From the NCBI RefSeq assembly GCF_013377785.1, contig NZ_JABXWT010000014.1, forward strand, positions 1 through 64,000: a stretch of 64,000 nt of DNA. Direction: 5' to 3'. Position numbers and translations under genes: made by a program. How positions within the stretch are numbered: the first letter of the stretch is position 1; every line of letters starts with the position of its first letter. This document shows positions 54,636-63,314 of this stretch, one piece after another. The notes under the pieces were generated by a model, which had not been told where the DNA came from, did not search any database, and saw only the letters and a list, made by a program, of their open reading frames with translations. Source of the DNA: Ruegeria haliotis (GTDB lineage: Bacteria > Pseudomonadota > Alphaproteobacteria > Rhodobacterales > Rhodobacteraceae).

Positions 54636-56155
54636 CCACTGCGGCGACCAGCCATGTCAATCCGGTGATCGTGATCGCCGTTGTCCTGAGTGCCATTCTC
54701 GAGGTGCTGGACAGCACGATCGTCAACGTAGCGCTGCCGCATATCCAAGCAGCATTTGGCGCAACGACTGATCAGGCAACGTGGATTTTGACCAGCTATA
54801 TCGTCTCGGCCGTGGTTGTCATGCCGCTGACCGGCTTCGTGGCACGGAGGATTGGACGTCGGCGGTTGATCCTGACCGCAGTGACCGGTTTTGCCGCCAT
54901 GTCAGTGATGTGTGGCCTATCCTGGAGCCTTGAGACCATCGTTGCCTTCCGGTTGGCGCAGGGCATGTTTGGCGCGTTTCTGATCCCTTTATCGCAGTCC
55001 ATTTTATTCGATTCTTTCCCACGTGAAAAACGCGGGCAGGCGATGGGGATTTTTGGACTAGGTGTTGTGGTGGCCCCGGTCTTGGGGCCGACCGTAGGTG
55101 CGCTTCTGACCGAATATTTCTCGTGGCGGATGGTGTTCTTCGTCAACCTGCCTGTGGCGGCCATGGCGCTATTGCTGCTGGCCGGGGAATTGCCAGACGA
55201 TGAAACTGAGGATGTCAAAATCGATTGGAAGGGCCTTGCGATGCTGGCCGTCGGGATCGGGTGTCTACAGTTCGTTCTGGATCAGGGGGAAACCAAGGAC
55301 TGGCTGTCTTCGCGTGTCATTCAGATGACCGTGATAGCCTCGGTTCTCGGGGCGTTAGGGTTTGTCATTCACGCTCTGACATCCAAGAATTCGGTCGTTG
55401 ACCTTCGCCTGTTTGCGGATCGAAACTTTGCCCTGTGTAACCTGATCATTGCCGGGTTTGCCATTTCCCTGTTCGGAGGGATCGCGATTTTGCCAACATT
55501 CGTTCAAAGTCTGCTGAATTATCCTGTCATCGATTCCGGCCTCTTGTTTATTCCACGTGGCCTGACAGCTGGCCTGTCGATGGTCGCAACCGGAGCAGTG
55601 CTGGTCACGCGGTTCGATCCCCGTATGTTGGCGGGTATCGGGCTGTTGCTGACGGCTATCGGGAACTTCATGTTGGGTGCGCTTAACCTGAATGCAGGCT
55701 TCTGGCAGTTGGCTTGGCCGGGCGCGGTCAGTGGGCTGGGCATGGGTCTGGTGTTTGTTCCAATGTCCATCTTGGCCTTTGAGAGCATCAGCAAAACCCG
55801 ACAGGACGAGGCCTCGGGCTTGTTTAATGTCACCCGCCAACTGGGGTCGTCTGTTGGTATATCTATTGTCGGTACTTGGGTCGTTCGTGGGTTGCAGACG
55901 AATACCGCCGCGCTGAGTCAGAATGTGACACCGTACAATCCGGCGGCACAAGCTTATCTTCAGCCTTTAGGATTGACACCAGACAGCGCCGAAGGGGCTG
56001 CGATTTTGGGGCAGGAAATCTCGCGGCAGGCCGAGATGATTTCTTACCTCACTGTGTTTAACAATCTGGGAGTAATGGCTTTGGCAACGATACCCCTGCT
56101 GTTCTTCTGCCGGGCCCAAAAGCCGGGAACGCAGGCCGCAGTTCAAGCGCATTAG
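54632..56155 (+). CDS. EmrB/QacA-type drug-proton antiporter (DHA2 MFS)
   Basis: A 507-residue inner membrane pump with 14 predicted segments, the DHA2 number. LDSTIVNVALPHIQAAFG near 30 is the family motif of the first segment. GFVARRIGRRRLIL is the motif A loop, and GLGVVVAPVLGPTVGALL is motif C in segment 5, a mark of antiporters. It should export hydrophobic drugs or detergents together with the EmrA-like partner. It overlaps the convergent crcB gene by four bases. Confidence 0.92.
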   Translation: MTTAATSHVNPVIVIAVVLSAILEVLDSTIVNVALPHIQAAFGATTDQATWILTSYIVSAVVVMPLTGFVARRIGRRRLILTAVTGFAAMSVMCGLSWSLETIVAFRLAQGMFGAFLIPLSQSILFDSFPREKRGQAMGIFGLGVVVAPVLGPTVGALLTEYFSWRMVFFVNLPVAAMALLLLAGELPDDETEDVKIDWKGLAMLAVGIGCLQFVLDQGETKDWLSSRVIQMTVIASVLGALGFVIHALTSKNSVVDLRLFADRNFALCNLIIAGFAISLFGGIAILPTFVQSLLNYPVIDSGLLFIPRGLTAGLSMVATGAVLVTRFDPRMLAGIGLLLTAIGNFMLGALNLNAGFWQLAWPGAVSGLGMGLVFVPMSILAFESISKTRQDEASGLFNVTRQLGSSVGISIVGTWVVRGLQTNTAALSQNVTPYNPAAQAYLQPLGLTPDSAEGAAILGQEISRQAEMISYLTVFNNLGVMALATIPLLFFCRAQKPGTQAAVQAH

Positions 56156-56514
56156 CGTGTTAAGGTAAGACCCAGCCACAACGCGATCCAACACAGGGCA
56201 AGGCTGACCATGATGTTAGCTACTGCAACGACAATCGTGCGTTCGCGCCGCAATTCGAGTGATTGATAGGCAAAGCTGGAGAAGGTGGTAAAGCCGCCAC
56301 AAAACCCGAAAACCAAACGCTTTTCTTCGTCACCCATTTCCACGGCTCCACCTAGATAACCGATCCAAAGCCCAAGCAGCAGGCTGCCCAGTACGTTCAC
56401 GATCAAAGTGGAAAGTGGCAGGTCGTGATTGACCCGCAATGCAAGCCAATGCCGCAGAACAGCGCCTAAACCACCGCCCAAACCAAACATCGCGTGCAAG
56501 TAGATGTCCGTCAT
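56152..56514 (-). CDS. crcB: CrcB/FluC fluoride channel, copy 1
   Basis: A 120-residue protein with four membrane segments. GLGGGLGAVLRHWLAL, TLIVNVLGSLLLGLWIGY and FGFCGGFTTFSSFAYQSLEL hold the central Asn, the inverted-topology sodium site and the Phe box of FluC. It is of normal length. It overlaps the second crcB copy by four bases. The pair could form a heterodimer, since FluC needs two subunits of opposite orientation. Confidence 0.92.
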   Translation of the reverse strand: MTDIYLHAMFGLGGGLGAVLRHWLALRVNHDLPLSTLIVNVLGSLLLGLWIGYLGGAVEMGDEEKRLVFGFCGGFTTFSSFAYQSLELRRERTIVVAVANIMVSLALCWIALWLGLTLTR

Positions 56515-56957
56515 TCCGCGCGCCGCCCGGAATGAAAGCGACGGCCTATGGCTTCACCCAAGATTGCAGCGGCAAGGCCAAAGAGTATTTCCAGACTTGC
56601 GGCGGCAGGGACGGCCCAGATGTTGGTATCGACCATGACTTCAAGTTCAGCGACAAATGACGAAAAGGTGGACAGACCGCCGCAAAACCCGACCGCGCCC
56701 AGATGCAGAACATGGGCATGGACACGGTGGCGCACCGAGTAGAGCCAGCCCAGAACGAGGCATGCTGCCACGTTGATGCCGAAGGTTGCTGTCAGAAATG
56801 GAACACCGGGGATCTCCAGCGAAAAGGCCTCGCGCAGCAGAGAGCCAGCAGCTCCGCCGACAAACACGGCCAAAAACATCAGGGTCCGGCCTTGGTTTGT
56901 TGGTCGGGATTTGGTCTCTGCCAAGGATACGGCCTCGCTGCGTGGTCTGATCGGCAT
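56511..56957 (-). CDS. crcB: CrcB/FluC fluoride channel, copy 2
   Basis: A second FluC-like protein with four membrane segments. FVGGAAGSLLREAF, TATFGINVAACLVLGWLY and GAVGFCGGLSTFSSFVAELE carry the family residues. The start is uncertain: the ATG at 56957 gives 148 residues with a GGGA upstream, while an ATG at 56879 gives 122 residues, closer to the usual length. The first copy follows with a four-base overlap. No fluoride riboswitch is recognisable upstream. Confidence 0.88.
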   Translation of the reverse strand: MPIRPRSEAVSLAETKSRPTNQGRTLMFLAVFVGGAAGSLLREAFSLEIPGVPFLTATFGINVAACLVLGWLYSVRHRVHAHVLHLGAVGFCGGLSTFSSFVAELEVMVDTNIWAVPAAASLEILFGLAAAILGEAIGRRFHSGRRAE

Positions 56958-57153
56958 ACAGAGTGTCCCGGTCCGGATCAACAGGTGCCAAACCTGTAAC
57001 GCCGTTTCACGATTTTGTCTGTGCGGAGAGCTATTCCCACAAATGCTTGCAATCAAACGCCGATCTGTTCCACTTTGGGTTCGATATCTGGGCGTCTTAG
57101 TCCCAGACAGTCAAGGCCACGCGAAGTTTCCGCGTCACCCAGGGAGATCAGGA

Positions 57154-58734
57154 ATGTTTGTACGCAGGCTCTATTATTTTCTGAGTTATGTGTGTCTGCC
57201 GTTGGTGGCAATCTGGGGTTTTTTCTGGCCACCGGCGCATTGGCTTTTGTTTTTTCTTGTACCCTATGCGGTCGTCGGTCTCTACGACATGCTGACGACC
57301 AAGCACAACGTGCTGAACAACTATCCGGTCTTAGGTCATTTCCGTTACATGCTGGAATTTGTCAGCCCGGAAATCCGCCAGTATTTTGTGGAAACCAACG
57401 AAAGTGGCCGACCCTACAACAGGATTATTCGGGCACTAGTGTATTCCCGAGCAAAGGGGCAGGTGGATACACAGGCTTTTGGCACGCAATACGACATCAT
57501 GACCGTTGGATATCACCGCGCCAATCACTCAATGGCGCCCAAGGACGTATCAGAGAGCGAAGAGCGCGTCATGCTGGGCGGACCGCAATGCGAAAAACCC
57601 TACAGCGCCTCGCGCCTGAATGTCTCGGCCATGAGTTTCGGAGCGCTCAGCGCGAACGCGATCCGCGCATTGAACGGTGGCGCCAAAGACGGTGGATTTG
57701 CCCACAACACGGGTGAGGGCGGTCTGTCGCCGCATCATCTGGCCGAAGGCGGTGACATCATCTGGCAGATTGGCACCGGTTATTTCGGGTGCCGCACTCC
57801 CGAGGGTGGATTCGACAAGGATGCCTTTGCTGAAAAGGCTAAAAAGGACGTGGTCAAAGCGATTGAGATCAAGCTGTCCCAAGGTGCAAAGCCTTCGCAC
57901 GGCGGCGTCTTGCCCGCCGCAAAGGTCGATCAGGAAATCGCCGAGATCCGCGGTGTTCCGGAACATCAGGATGTCATCTCTCCGCCGATTCATTCAGCTT
58001 TCGAAGGGCCGACTGGCCTGATGAACTTTGTGCAACACTTGCGAGAGATGTCAGGTGGCAAGCCCATCGGGTTCAAGCTGTGCATTGGTAATCCGTCAGA
58101 ATTCATGGCCATCTGCAAGGCTATGCTAGAGACTGGAATTCTGCCGGACTTCATCACCATAGATGGATCCGAGGGTGGCACCGGGGCGGCACCGGTTGAG
58201 TTCACCAATCGTCTGGGCATGCCATTGAACGAAGCCTTGATCTTTGTGAACAATTGCCTGCGCGGTGTCGGTCTGCGCGACAAGATCCGGATCATCTGTT
58301 CGGGTAAAGTGGCAACCGGATACGATATGGTAGAAAAATTCGCGCTTGGTGCGGACATGTGCAATGCGGCGCGCGCCATGATGTTTGCCGTGGGCTGTAT
58401 TCAGGCCTTGCATTGCAACACGAATCGCTGCCCTTCGGGCGTCGCCACGCAGGACCCGATCCGGGGCCGGGCAGTGAATGTTCCGCAAAAACGGCAGCGT
58501 GTTCATCGCTTTCATGACGCCACACTGGAAAGCTTCCGAGAGTTGTTGGGGGCGATGGGCAAGGCAAAGGTTTCGGATCTGAGTCCGGGCGACATCCGAC
58601 GCCGCACAGCGGACGAACGCGAACGATCCTATGCCGAGCTTTATATGTGTCTCGATGACGGGGTACTGCTGACCGATACCATCCCGCAGGAGTTTGCGGC
58701 TGACTGGAAACGTGCCTCGGCTGACCACTTTTAA
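57154..58734 (+). CDS. FMN-binding glutamate synthase family protein
   Basis: A 526-residue protein with two N-terminal membrane segments (about 7-50) and a GltB-like FMN barrel (about 130-500). Conserved parts are SAMSFGALSANAIRALNGGA, GEGGLSPHH, ITIDGSEGGTGAAP and IICSGKVATGYDMVEKFALGAD, plus the cluster cysteines in CIQALHCNTNRCPSG. No glutaminase domain is present, so it is not a complete glutamate synthase. The start at 57154 follows AGGGAGATCAGG. Membrane-anchored members are common in proteobacteria; the reaction is not established here. Confidence 0.88.
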   Translation: MFVRRLYYFLSYVCLPLVAIWGFFWPPAHWLLFFLVPYAVVGLYDMLTTKHNVLNNYPVLGHFRYMLEFVSPEIRQYFVETNESGRPYNRIIRALVYSRAKGQVDTQAFGTQYDIMTVGYHRANHSMAPKDVSESEERVMLGGPQCEKPYSASRLNVSAMSFGALSANAIRALNGGAKDGGFAHNTGEGGLSPHHLAEGGDIIWQIGTGYFGCRTPEGGFDKDAFAEKAKKDVVKAIEIKLSQGAKPSHGGVLPAAKVDQEIAEIRGVPEHQDVISPPIHSAFEGPTGLMNFVQHLREMSGGKPIGFKLCIGNPSEFMAICKAMLETGILPDFITIDGSEGGTGAAPVEFTNRLGMPLNEALIFVNNCLRGVGLRDKIRIICSGKVATGYDMVEKFALGADMCNAARAMMFAVGCIQALHCNTNRCPSGVATQDPIRGRAVNVPQKRQRVHRFHDATLESFRELLGAMGKAKVSDLSPGDIRRRTADERERSYAELYMCLDDGVLLTDTIPQEFAADWKRASADHF

Positions 58735-58788
58735 TTTTTTTTGCACCATTGCCAAGGATTGACCTTTCTCATCCGTCTTACAAACGTG

Positions 58789-59334
58789 ATGCGGATGAAA
58801 ACTTCGGATGAAGACTTGGCCATGGCGGCGGCTAACGGTGATGCTGATGCGTTCGCCACTCTTTTGGCGCGCCATTATGATCGCGTGTTCCGTCTGGCGT
58901 TTCGTCTGACTGGACAGGCCGAGCGGGCCGAGGATCTGACGCAGGACATCTGCGCCGCGTTACCGACCAAAATCGCGGGGTTCAGGGCGCAGGCAAAATT
59001 CACCACTTGGCTGTATCGGGTGGTCGTCAATGCCGCTGAAGACGCCCGCCGCCGCCATGTCACTCATGACCGTGCTGCTGCGGGTTGGGGAGATTTCGAA
59101 CGCATGCGGCGCGCTGAGGAAGCTGAGGCGGCAGACGCTGTGGATTGGCTTCATCGTGCAATGAGGGACCTGCCGCAAGAGTTACAGGATACATTGGCCC
59201 TGACGCTGGACGACGAGCTGACTCATGCCGATGCGGCCGAAGTGCTTGGAATTTCCGAAGGCACGGTATCTTGGCGAATGTCGGAGATACGCAAACGCTT
59301 GCGGGCGATGCGACAAGAGGAGCTGGCGCAATGA
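58789..59334 (+). CDS. ECF RNA polymerase sigma factor
   Basis: A 181-residue sigma factor with region 2 (about 20-90, including ERAEDLTQDICAALPTKI and FTTWLYRVVVNAAEDARR) and region 4 (about 125-175, including LPQELQDTLALTLDDELTHADAAEVLGISEGTVSWRMSEIRKRL). Either ATG at 58789 or 58795 could be the start. Its end overlaps the VWA gene by four bases (ATGA), where an anti-sigma gene would normally sit. Confidence 0.92.
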   Translation: MRMKTSDEDLAMAAANGDADAFATLLARHYDRVFRLAFRLTGQAERAEDLTQDICAALPTKIAGFRAQAKFTTWLYRVVVNAAEDARRRHVTHDRAAAGWGDFERMRRAEEAEAADAVDWLHRAMRDLPQELQDTLALTLDDELTHADAAEVLGISEGTVSWRMSEIRKRLRAMRQEELAQ

Positions 59335-61295
59335 CAGACGATCTTGATGACCTGAAGGCACTGATGACCGCGGCAACCCCGGCGCCGGATGCAAGCCGCC
59401 GTGTGGAAAATCTGGATATGGCACAGAAAAACTTCGCTTGCGCCCAAGGATCGCGTGCCGGGATGCGTCCCACTGTTGTGCGAGGCCCGATGGCCCGCCT
59501 GACAGAAGGAGCGAAATCCATGTTGAATGCCCTCTCACATCGCGGTGCGTTGACGGCGACAACCGCAATTGCTGCCGTTGCTTTGGTAATGATCGTGCCG
59601 CAGACCCGGGATATTGTTGTGAGTCCCACGTCTTGGACCGAAAGCCGGAGGCCGGAGGCACAACCTGAGCCCTCGGAGGCTGACCAAGAATACAGTCCTT
59701 TGGGAGGGACGTCTGAGGCACCCCTCGTTGAGGCCCCGGTTGCTATTGAAGAAGAAGTCGCGCCGCCGCCGAGCCAATCCCCCAACGTTCGGCTGTCTAA
59801 GGACGCTGCGCGTTTTGGCATCGCTAGCGATTCTTTGTATGGGAATGAAGCCCGATCGTCGGTTGCACCAACCTTTAGGGACGACAGCGTTGCATCAAGC
59901 CCAAACACCGAGGCATTTGCCAATTCTGATGTGAACCCGCTGAAAGTGACGGCTGATGACCCGGTTTCGACATTCTCAATTGATGTTGATACCGCCTCCT
60001 ACTCCATCATCCGGTCGTCATTGATGAACGGCCAACTGCCACCCGAAGATGCGGTGCGGGTTGAGGAGATGGTGAATTATTTCCCCTACAACTACCCTGC
60101 TCCGGCAGAGGGCGTTCCGTTCCGGCCCACAATAACGGTTTCACCAACACCGTGGAACGAGGGTACACAGCTTGTGCATATCGGCATTCAGGGGGTTTTG
60201 CCTGAGATTGATAGTCGCTCGCCCCTGAACCTTGTTTTTCTGATCGATACGTCGGGATCGATGCAGGATGCTGACAAACTGCCTTTGCTGAAGCAGTCGT
60301 TCCGCTTGTTATTGTCTGAACTGAGACCCGACGATCAGGTGTCCATCGTTACTTACGCAGGCAGTGCCGGACAGGTTTTGGAACCGACCGATGCATCTGA
60401 GCGCACAAAAATTCTGACCGCTTTGGAGCAGTTGGAGGCGGGTGGCTCGACTGCCGGGCAGGCGGGTCTACAGCAAGCTTATCAAGTCGCCGAAGGTATG
60501 GCAGCGGACGGAGAAGTGACTCGTGTAATTTTGGCCACGGATGGCGATTTCAACGTGGGTTTGTCCGACCCGGATGCACTGAAGGATTTCATATCCCGCA
60601 AGCGTGACAGTGGTACTTTCCTGAGTGTTCTTGGTTTTGGACGTGGCAATCTGGATGACGCGACGATGCAGGCGTTGGCGCAGAACGGGAACGGGCAGGC
60701 GGCCTATGTCGACACACTGAGCGAGGCACAAAAAGTGCTGGTCGACCAATTGACGGGCGCTTTGTTCCCCATTGCCAACGATGTAAAGATCCAAGTCGAA
60801 TTCAACCCGGCCCAAATTGCTGAATATCGTCTGATCGGCTATGAAACCCGGACCTTACGGCGTGAGGATTTCTCGAATGACAAGGTTGATGCGGGTGATA
60901 TCGGTGCAGGCCATAGCGTAACTGCGATTTACGAAGTAACACCAGTGGGTTCCGATGCGATCCGCAATGGGCCACTGCGCTATTCGGCCAATCAGGCACC
61001 GGAAGAAGCTGAAGAAATCGGCTTTTTCAAACTACGCTATAAAATACCCGGCGCTGACCAAAGTCAGTTGATCGAGCAACCGATCCTACCGGATCAGGGG
61101 GTAAGGGGCGACGATGTGGAATTCTCCTACGCGATCGCAGGTTTTGGGCAATTGCTGCGTGGAGGTGCCTATCTGGGGAATTGGTCGTATGATGACGCAA
61201 TAGCTTTGGCAACTGCGGCCAAAGGGGATGATCCGTTCGGATACCGGGCAGAGGCCGTCACCTTGATGCGCTTGGCGCAGACGCTGTCACGATAA
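59331..61295 (+). CDS. Membrane-anchored VWA-domain protein paired with an ECF sigma factor
   Basis: A 654-residue protein. The first 70 residues are cytoplasmic and short-helical, followed by a membrane segment at about 72-90, a Pro/Glu-rich linker, a YfbK-type N-terminal domain with STFSIDVDTASYSIIRSSL near 216, and a VWA domain whose MIDAS motif is D306-T-S-G-S-M. A DUF3520-like end follows. In this position the cytoplasmic part probably binds the sigma factor, so the protein may be a membrane anti-sigma with an extracytoplasmic VWA sensor. That role is inferred from gene coupling and topology. Confidence 0.82.
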   Translation: MTDDLDDLKALMTAATPAPDASRRVENLDMAQKNFACAQGSRAGMRPTVVRGPMARLTEGAKSMLNALSHRGALTATTAIAAVALVMIVPQTRDIVVSPTSWTESRRPEAQPEPSEADQEYSPLGGTSEAPLVEAPVAIEEEVAPPPSQSPNVRLSKDAARFGIASDSLYGNEARSSVAPTFRDDSVASSPNTEAFANSDVNPLKVTADDPVSTFSIDVDTASYSIIRSSLMNGQLPPEDAVRVEEMVNYFPYNYPAPAEGVPFRPTITVSPTPWNEGTQLVHIGIQGVLPEIDSRSPLNLVFLIDTSGSMQDADKLPLLKQSFRLLLSELRPDDQVSIVTYAGSAGQVLEPTDASERTKILTALEQLEAGGSTAGQAGLQQAYQVAEGMAADGEVTRVILATDGDFNVGLSDPDALKDFISRKRDSGTFLSVLGFGRGNLDDATMQALAQNGNGQAAYVDTLSEAQKVLVDQLTGALFPIANDVKIQVEFNPAQIAEYRLIGYETRTLRREDFSNDKVDAGDIGAGHSVTAIYEVTPVGSDAIRNGPLRYSANQAPEEAEEIGFFKLRYKIPGADQSQLIEQPILPDQGVRGDDVEFSYAIAGFGQLLRGGAYLGNWSYDDAIALATAAKGDDPFGYRAEAVTLMRLAQTLSR

Positions 61296-61299
61296 ACCC

Positions 61300-61333
61300 A
61301 AAGGGCGGGTTGCTGTACTGCAGCCCGCCCTTT
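61300..61333. terminator. Bidirectional terminator between the VWA gene and the Mla-like operon
   Basis: AAAGGGCGGG at 61300-61309 pairs with CCCGCCCTTT at 61324-61333, extended inward by TTGC/GCAG around a six-base loop. It begins five bases after the VWA stop and ends seven before the convergent lipoprotein stop. The A and T ends provide T tracts for both directions. Confidence 0.85.
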
Positions 61334-61339
61334 GCACCA

Positions 61340-61996
61340 TCAGTAAGGGGAAGTCCGTGGATTGTTCACGGCATGAGAGTTGATCTTACGAATGCTCCAT
61401 TCAACGGCATCGCGCATCGTCTTCCCAAGGGCGTCATCGAACGCCCTGACCAAATCCGGGGTCTGATCGCTGGCAGCGACCACATTTTCCTGGAACGAGC
61501 TTGAGGCAATGATCTTGTCTTCGAACTCGTCAATGATCTTGATGTTCATGCGAACTTCGATGCGCACGGTTTTTGCGTTTTCGGTATCGGCAACCACAAT
61601 GCCCTGAAACTCGCGCAGGTCCGGAACGATGACGTAATCGGCGCGCAACCCAACGGTCGAGCGCCCAACCGCCGCCACCTTGCCGGAGTTCTCATAGCTT
61701 TCTACCAACAGCGCCTGAACGATCAGCGGTGCGCGATCCACCCAACGCGCGCGGGGCAGATACTGCACTTGCAGGCGTGTTGGTTGTACCGCGATCTGAT
61801 CGGTGTTGACCGCCGCCGTCGCAGTTGGTTCCTGAACAACGATCTGTTTTTGAATACGAGGCAGCGAAGAAGAAAACGTGCTTTTGGGTGACAACAGATA
61901 CAGATCGTTGGGTTTGGCGGCCTGCTTCAAGGTCCCCAAACCGGCGCAGCCGCCCAATGACGCAACCAACAGGGTCATAAGAAATGGCCTAATCAT
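61340..61996 (-). CDS. ABC-type transport auxiliary lipoprotein (PqiC/LetB-partner type)
   Basis: A 218-residue lipoprotein with the lipobox LGGC at residues 14-17 and the ABC_trans_aux pattern: LYLLSPKSTFSSSL, RLQVQYLPRARWVDRAPLIVQALLVESYENSG, and a repeat-rich C-terminal half. It sits four bases inside the MCE gene stop (ATGA overlap). It is expected at the outer membrane, receiving lipid from the MCE protein. Confidence 0.85.
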   Translation of the reverse strand: MIRPFLMTLLVASLGGCAGLGTLKQAAKPNDLYLLSPKSTFSSSLPRIQKQIVVQEPTATAAVNTDQIAVQPTRLQVQYLPRARWVDRAPLIVQALLVESYENSGKVAAVGRSTVGLRADYVIVPDLREFQGIVVADTENAKTVRIEVRMNIKIIDEFEDKIIASSSFQENVVAASDQTPDLVRAFDDALGKTMRDAVEWSIRKINSHAVNNPRTSPY

Positions 61997-63309
61997 TGAC
62001 GGAACTCCGATGCTTGGGTGCCCAATAGGAAGCGCGCGGGGTCGCGCTCGATCTTGTCTACAAGACGATCCAGGCTGATGACCAGTCGCTGGGATTCTTC
62101 GACAAACCGAACGAATTGTGGCAGGCCTACACGCAGGAAGTCCGACACTTGCCGACGGTTACTTTGGACGATGCCATCAATCGTTCCCAGCAACTCGGAT
62201 GCAGAGTTTGAGGCACTGAGGACATCATCAGAAATTTTATCGATTTTCTCGGTGATGTTTGAAACCGTGGTGGTGACCTGGTTCGCCGCTTTGCGAATAT
62301 CTTCCGCAACTGGTGCCACATCTTCTTTCATCACCCGATTGGCCGATTTAAAGGCAGTTTCAGCCGAAGTCAGCGCGCCTTTTGCTGTATCCATAGCTGA
62401 TGTGATCGAGCCCAGCGTGGTGTTCGCATTCAACACCGTCTCAGTCACGACACCCAATGTCACGCTACCTTCATCCGACAGCCGGGTCAGGCGTTCCGCC
62501 AGTTGCGAGCCACGCTCGATGAAGGGTTTCAGGTCCTCTTTGATCACTGTGTTCGCGGTGGCCAGCGTCTCTTTGGCCCCGTCCAGCGTCACCTTGGCAG
62601 AATCCGACGCAGTCTTGATGCTTTTAAGTGTTTCGGTGCCAGTGGTCAGCGTGGTTTCGGCTTTTTCGATCAACGGGTCCAATCGTTTGGTGAAGGCGCC
62701 GATGTCTTTAGCCGCACCGCCGATATCACTGGACACGGATTCGAAATCCGACATGGTTTTGTCCAACCGCCCGGTAGCAGAAGCCAGGTTTTCCAAGATG
62801 TCGGACACAGCCTTGCGGTTTTTTTCATCCACGACCGAATTCAACTCTTTCAATAATGTGATGGCCTCATCCAGCACCTTGGGCGCGCCTTCGAACAGAG
62901 ATTGGATCGCACTGCGTTTGCTTTTGATTACGCTATCTTGAGGCAACCGCTCGGCGGACGCTGATCCACCGGTCAGTTCGACATATCCGACGCCGGTGAC
63001 ACCAAGAGATTGCAATTGTGCGACCGTTTCAGCGGTAACAGGGATATCGGCATCCACTTCGATCCGAACCCGCACCTTCGAGGGGTTTTTGTCATCCAGA
63101 TTCAGCGAAATCACTTGTCCTACGGGCAGGCCATTGTAGCTGACCCCACCCGCCGCAGACAGGCCCGAGACGTTATCGAACAGCACGTCGTAATAGGCAT
63201 ATTGGCGGCTCACTTCGAATTTGGCGAGCCACAGGAAAAAGCCGAACGCGCCCAGAAGACCCGCAAGGGTGAACGCGCCGATCAGGATATAATTCGCTCG
63301 GGTTTCCAT
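61993..63309 (-). CDS. MlaD-type MCE protein of a lipid transport system
   Basis: A 438-residue protein with an N-terminal membrane segment (about 7-28) and a single MCE domain (about 38-115, with LSAAGGVSYNGLPVGQV and LGVTGVGYVELTGG), then a long helical, partly coiled region (about 150-430). MCE proteins form a channel that moves phospholipids between membranes. The start at 63309 follows GAGG closely; a longer frame has no family support. The helical tail is longer than in MlaD (183 residues) and resembles the actinobacterial Mce and rhizobial forms. Confidence 0.9.
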   Translation of the reverse strand: METRANYILIGAFTLAGLLGAFGFFLWLAKFEVSRQYAYYDVLFDNVSGLSAAGGVSYNGLPVGQVISLNLDDKNPSKVRVRIEVDADIPVTAETVAQLQSLGVTGVGYVELTGGSASAERLPQDSVIKSKRSAIQSLFEGAPKVLDEAITLLKELNSVVDEKNRKAVSDILENLASATGRLDKTMSDFESVSSDIGGAAKDIGAFTKRLDPLIEKAETTLTTGTETLKSIKTASDSAKVTLDGAKETLATANTVIKEDLKPFIERGSQLAERLTRLSDEGSVTLGVVTETVLNANTTLGSITSAMDTAKGALTSAETAFKSANRVMKEDVAPVAEDIRKAANQVTTTVSNITEKIDKISDDVLSASNSASELLGTIDGIVQSNRRQVSDFLRVGLPQFVRFVEESQRLVISLDRLVDKIERDPARFLLGTQASEFRQ

Positions 63310-63314
63310 TGCCT

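Noticed and set aside
57001..57153. Fluoride riboswitch before the crcB genes or the glutamate-synthase-like gene
   Set aside because: The conserved GGNGAUGG and CUGAUG elements were not found on either strand.
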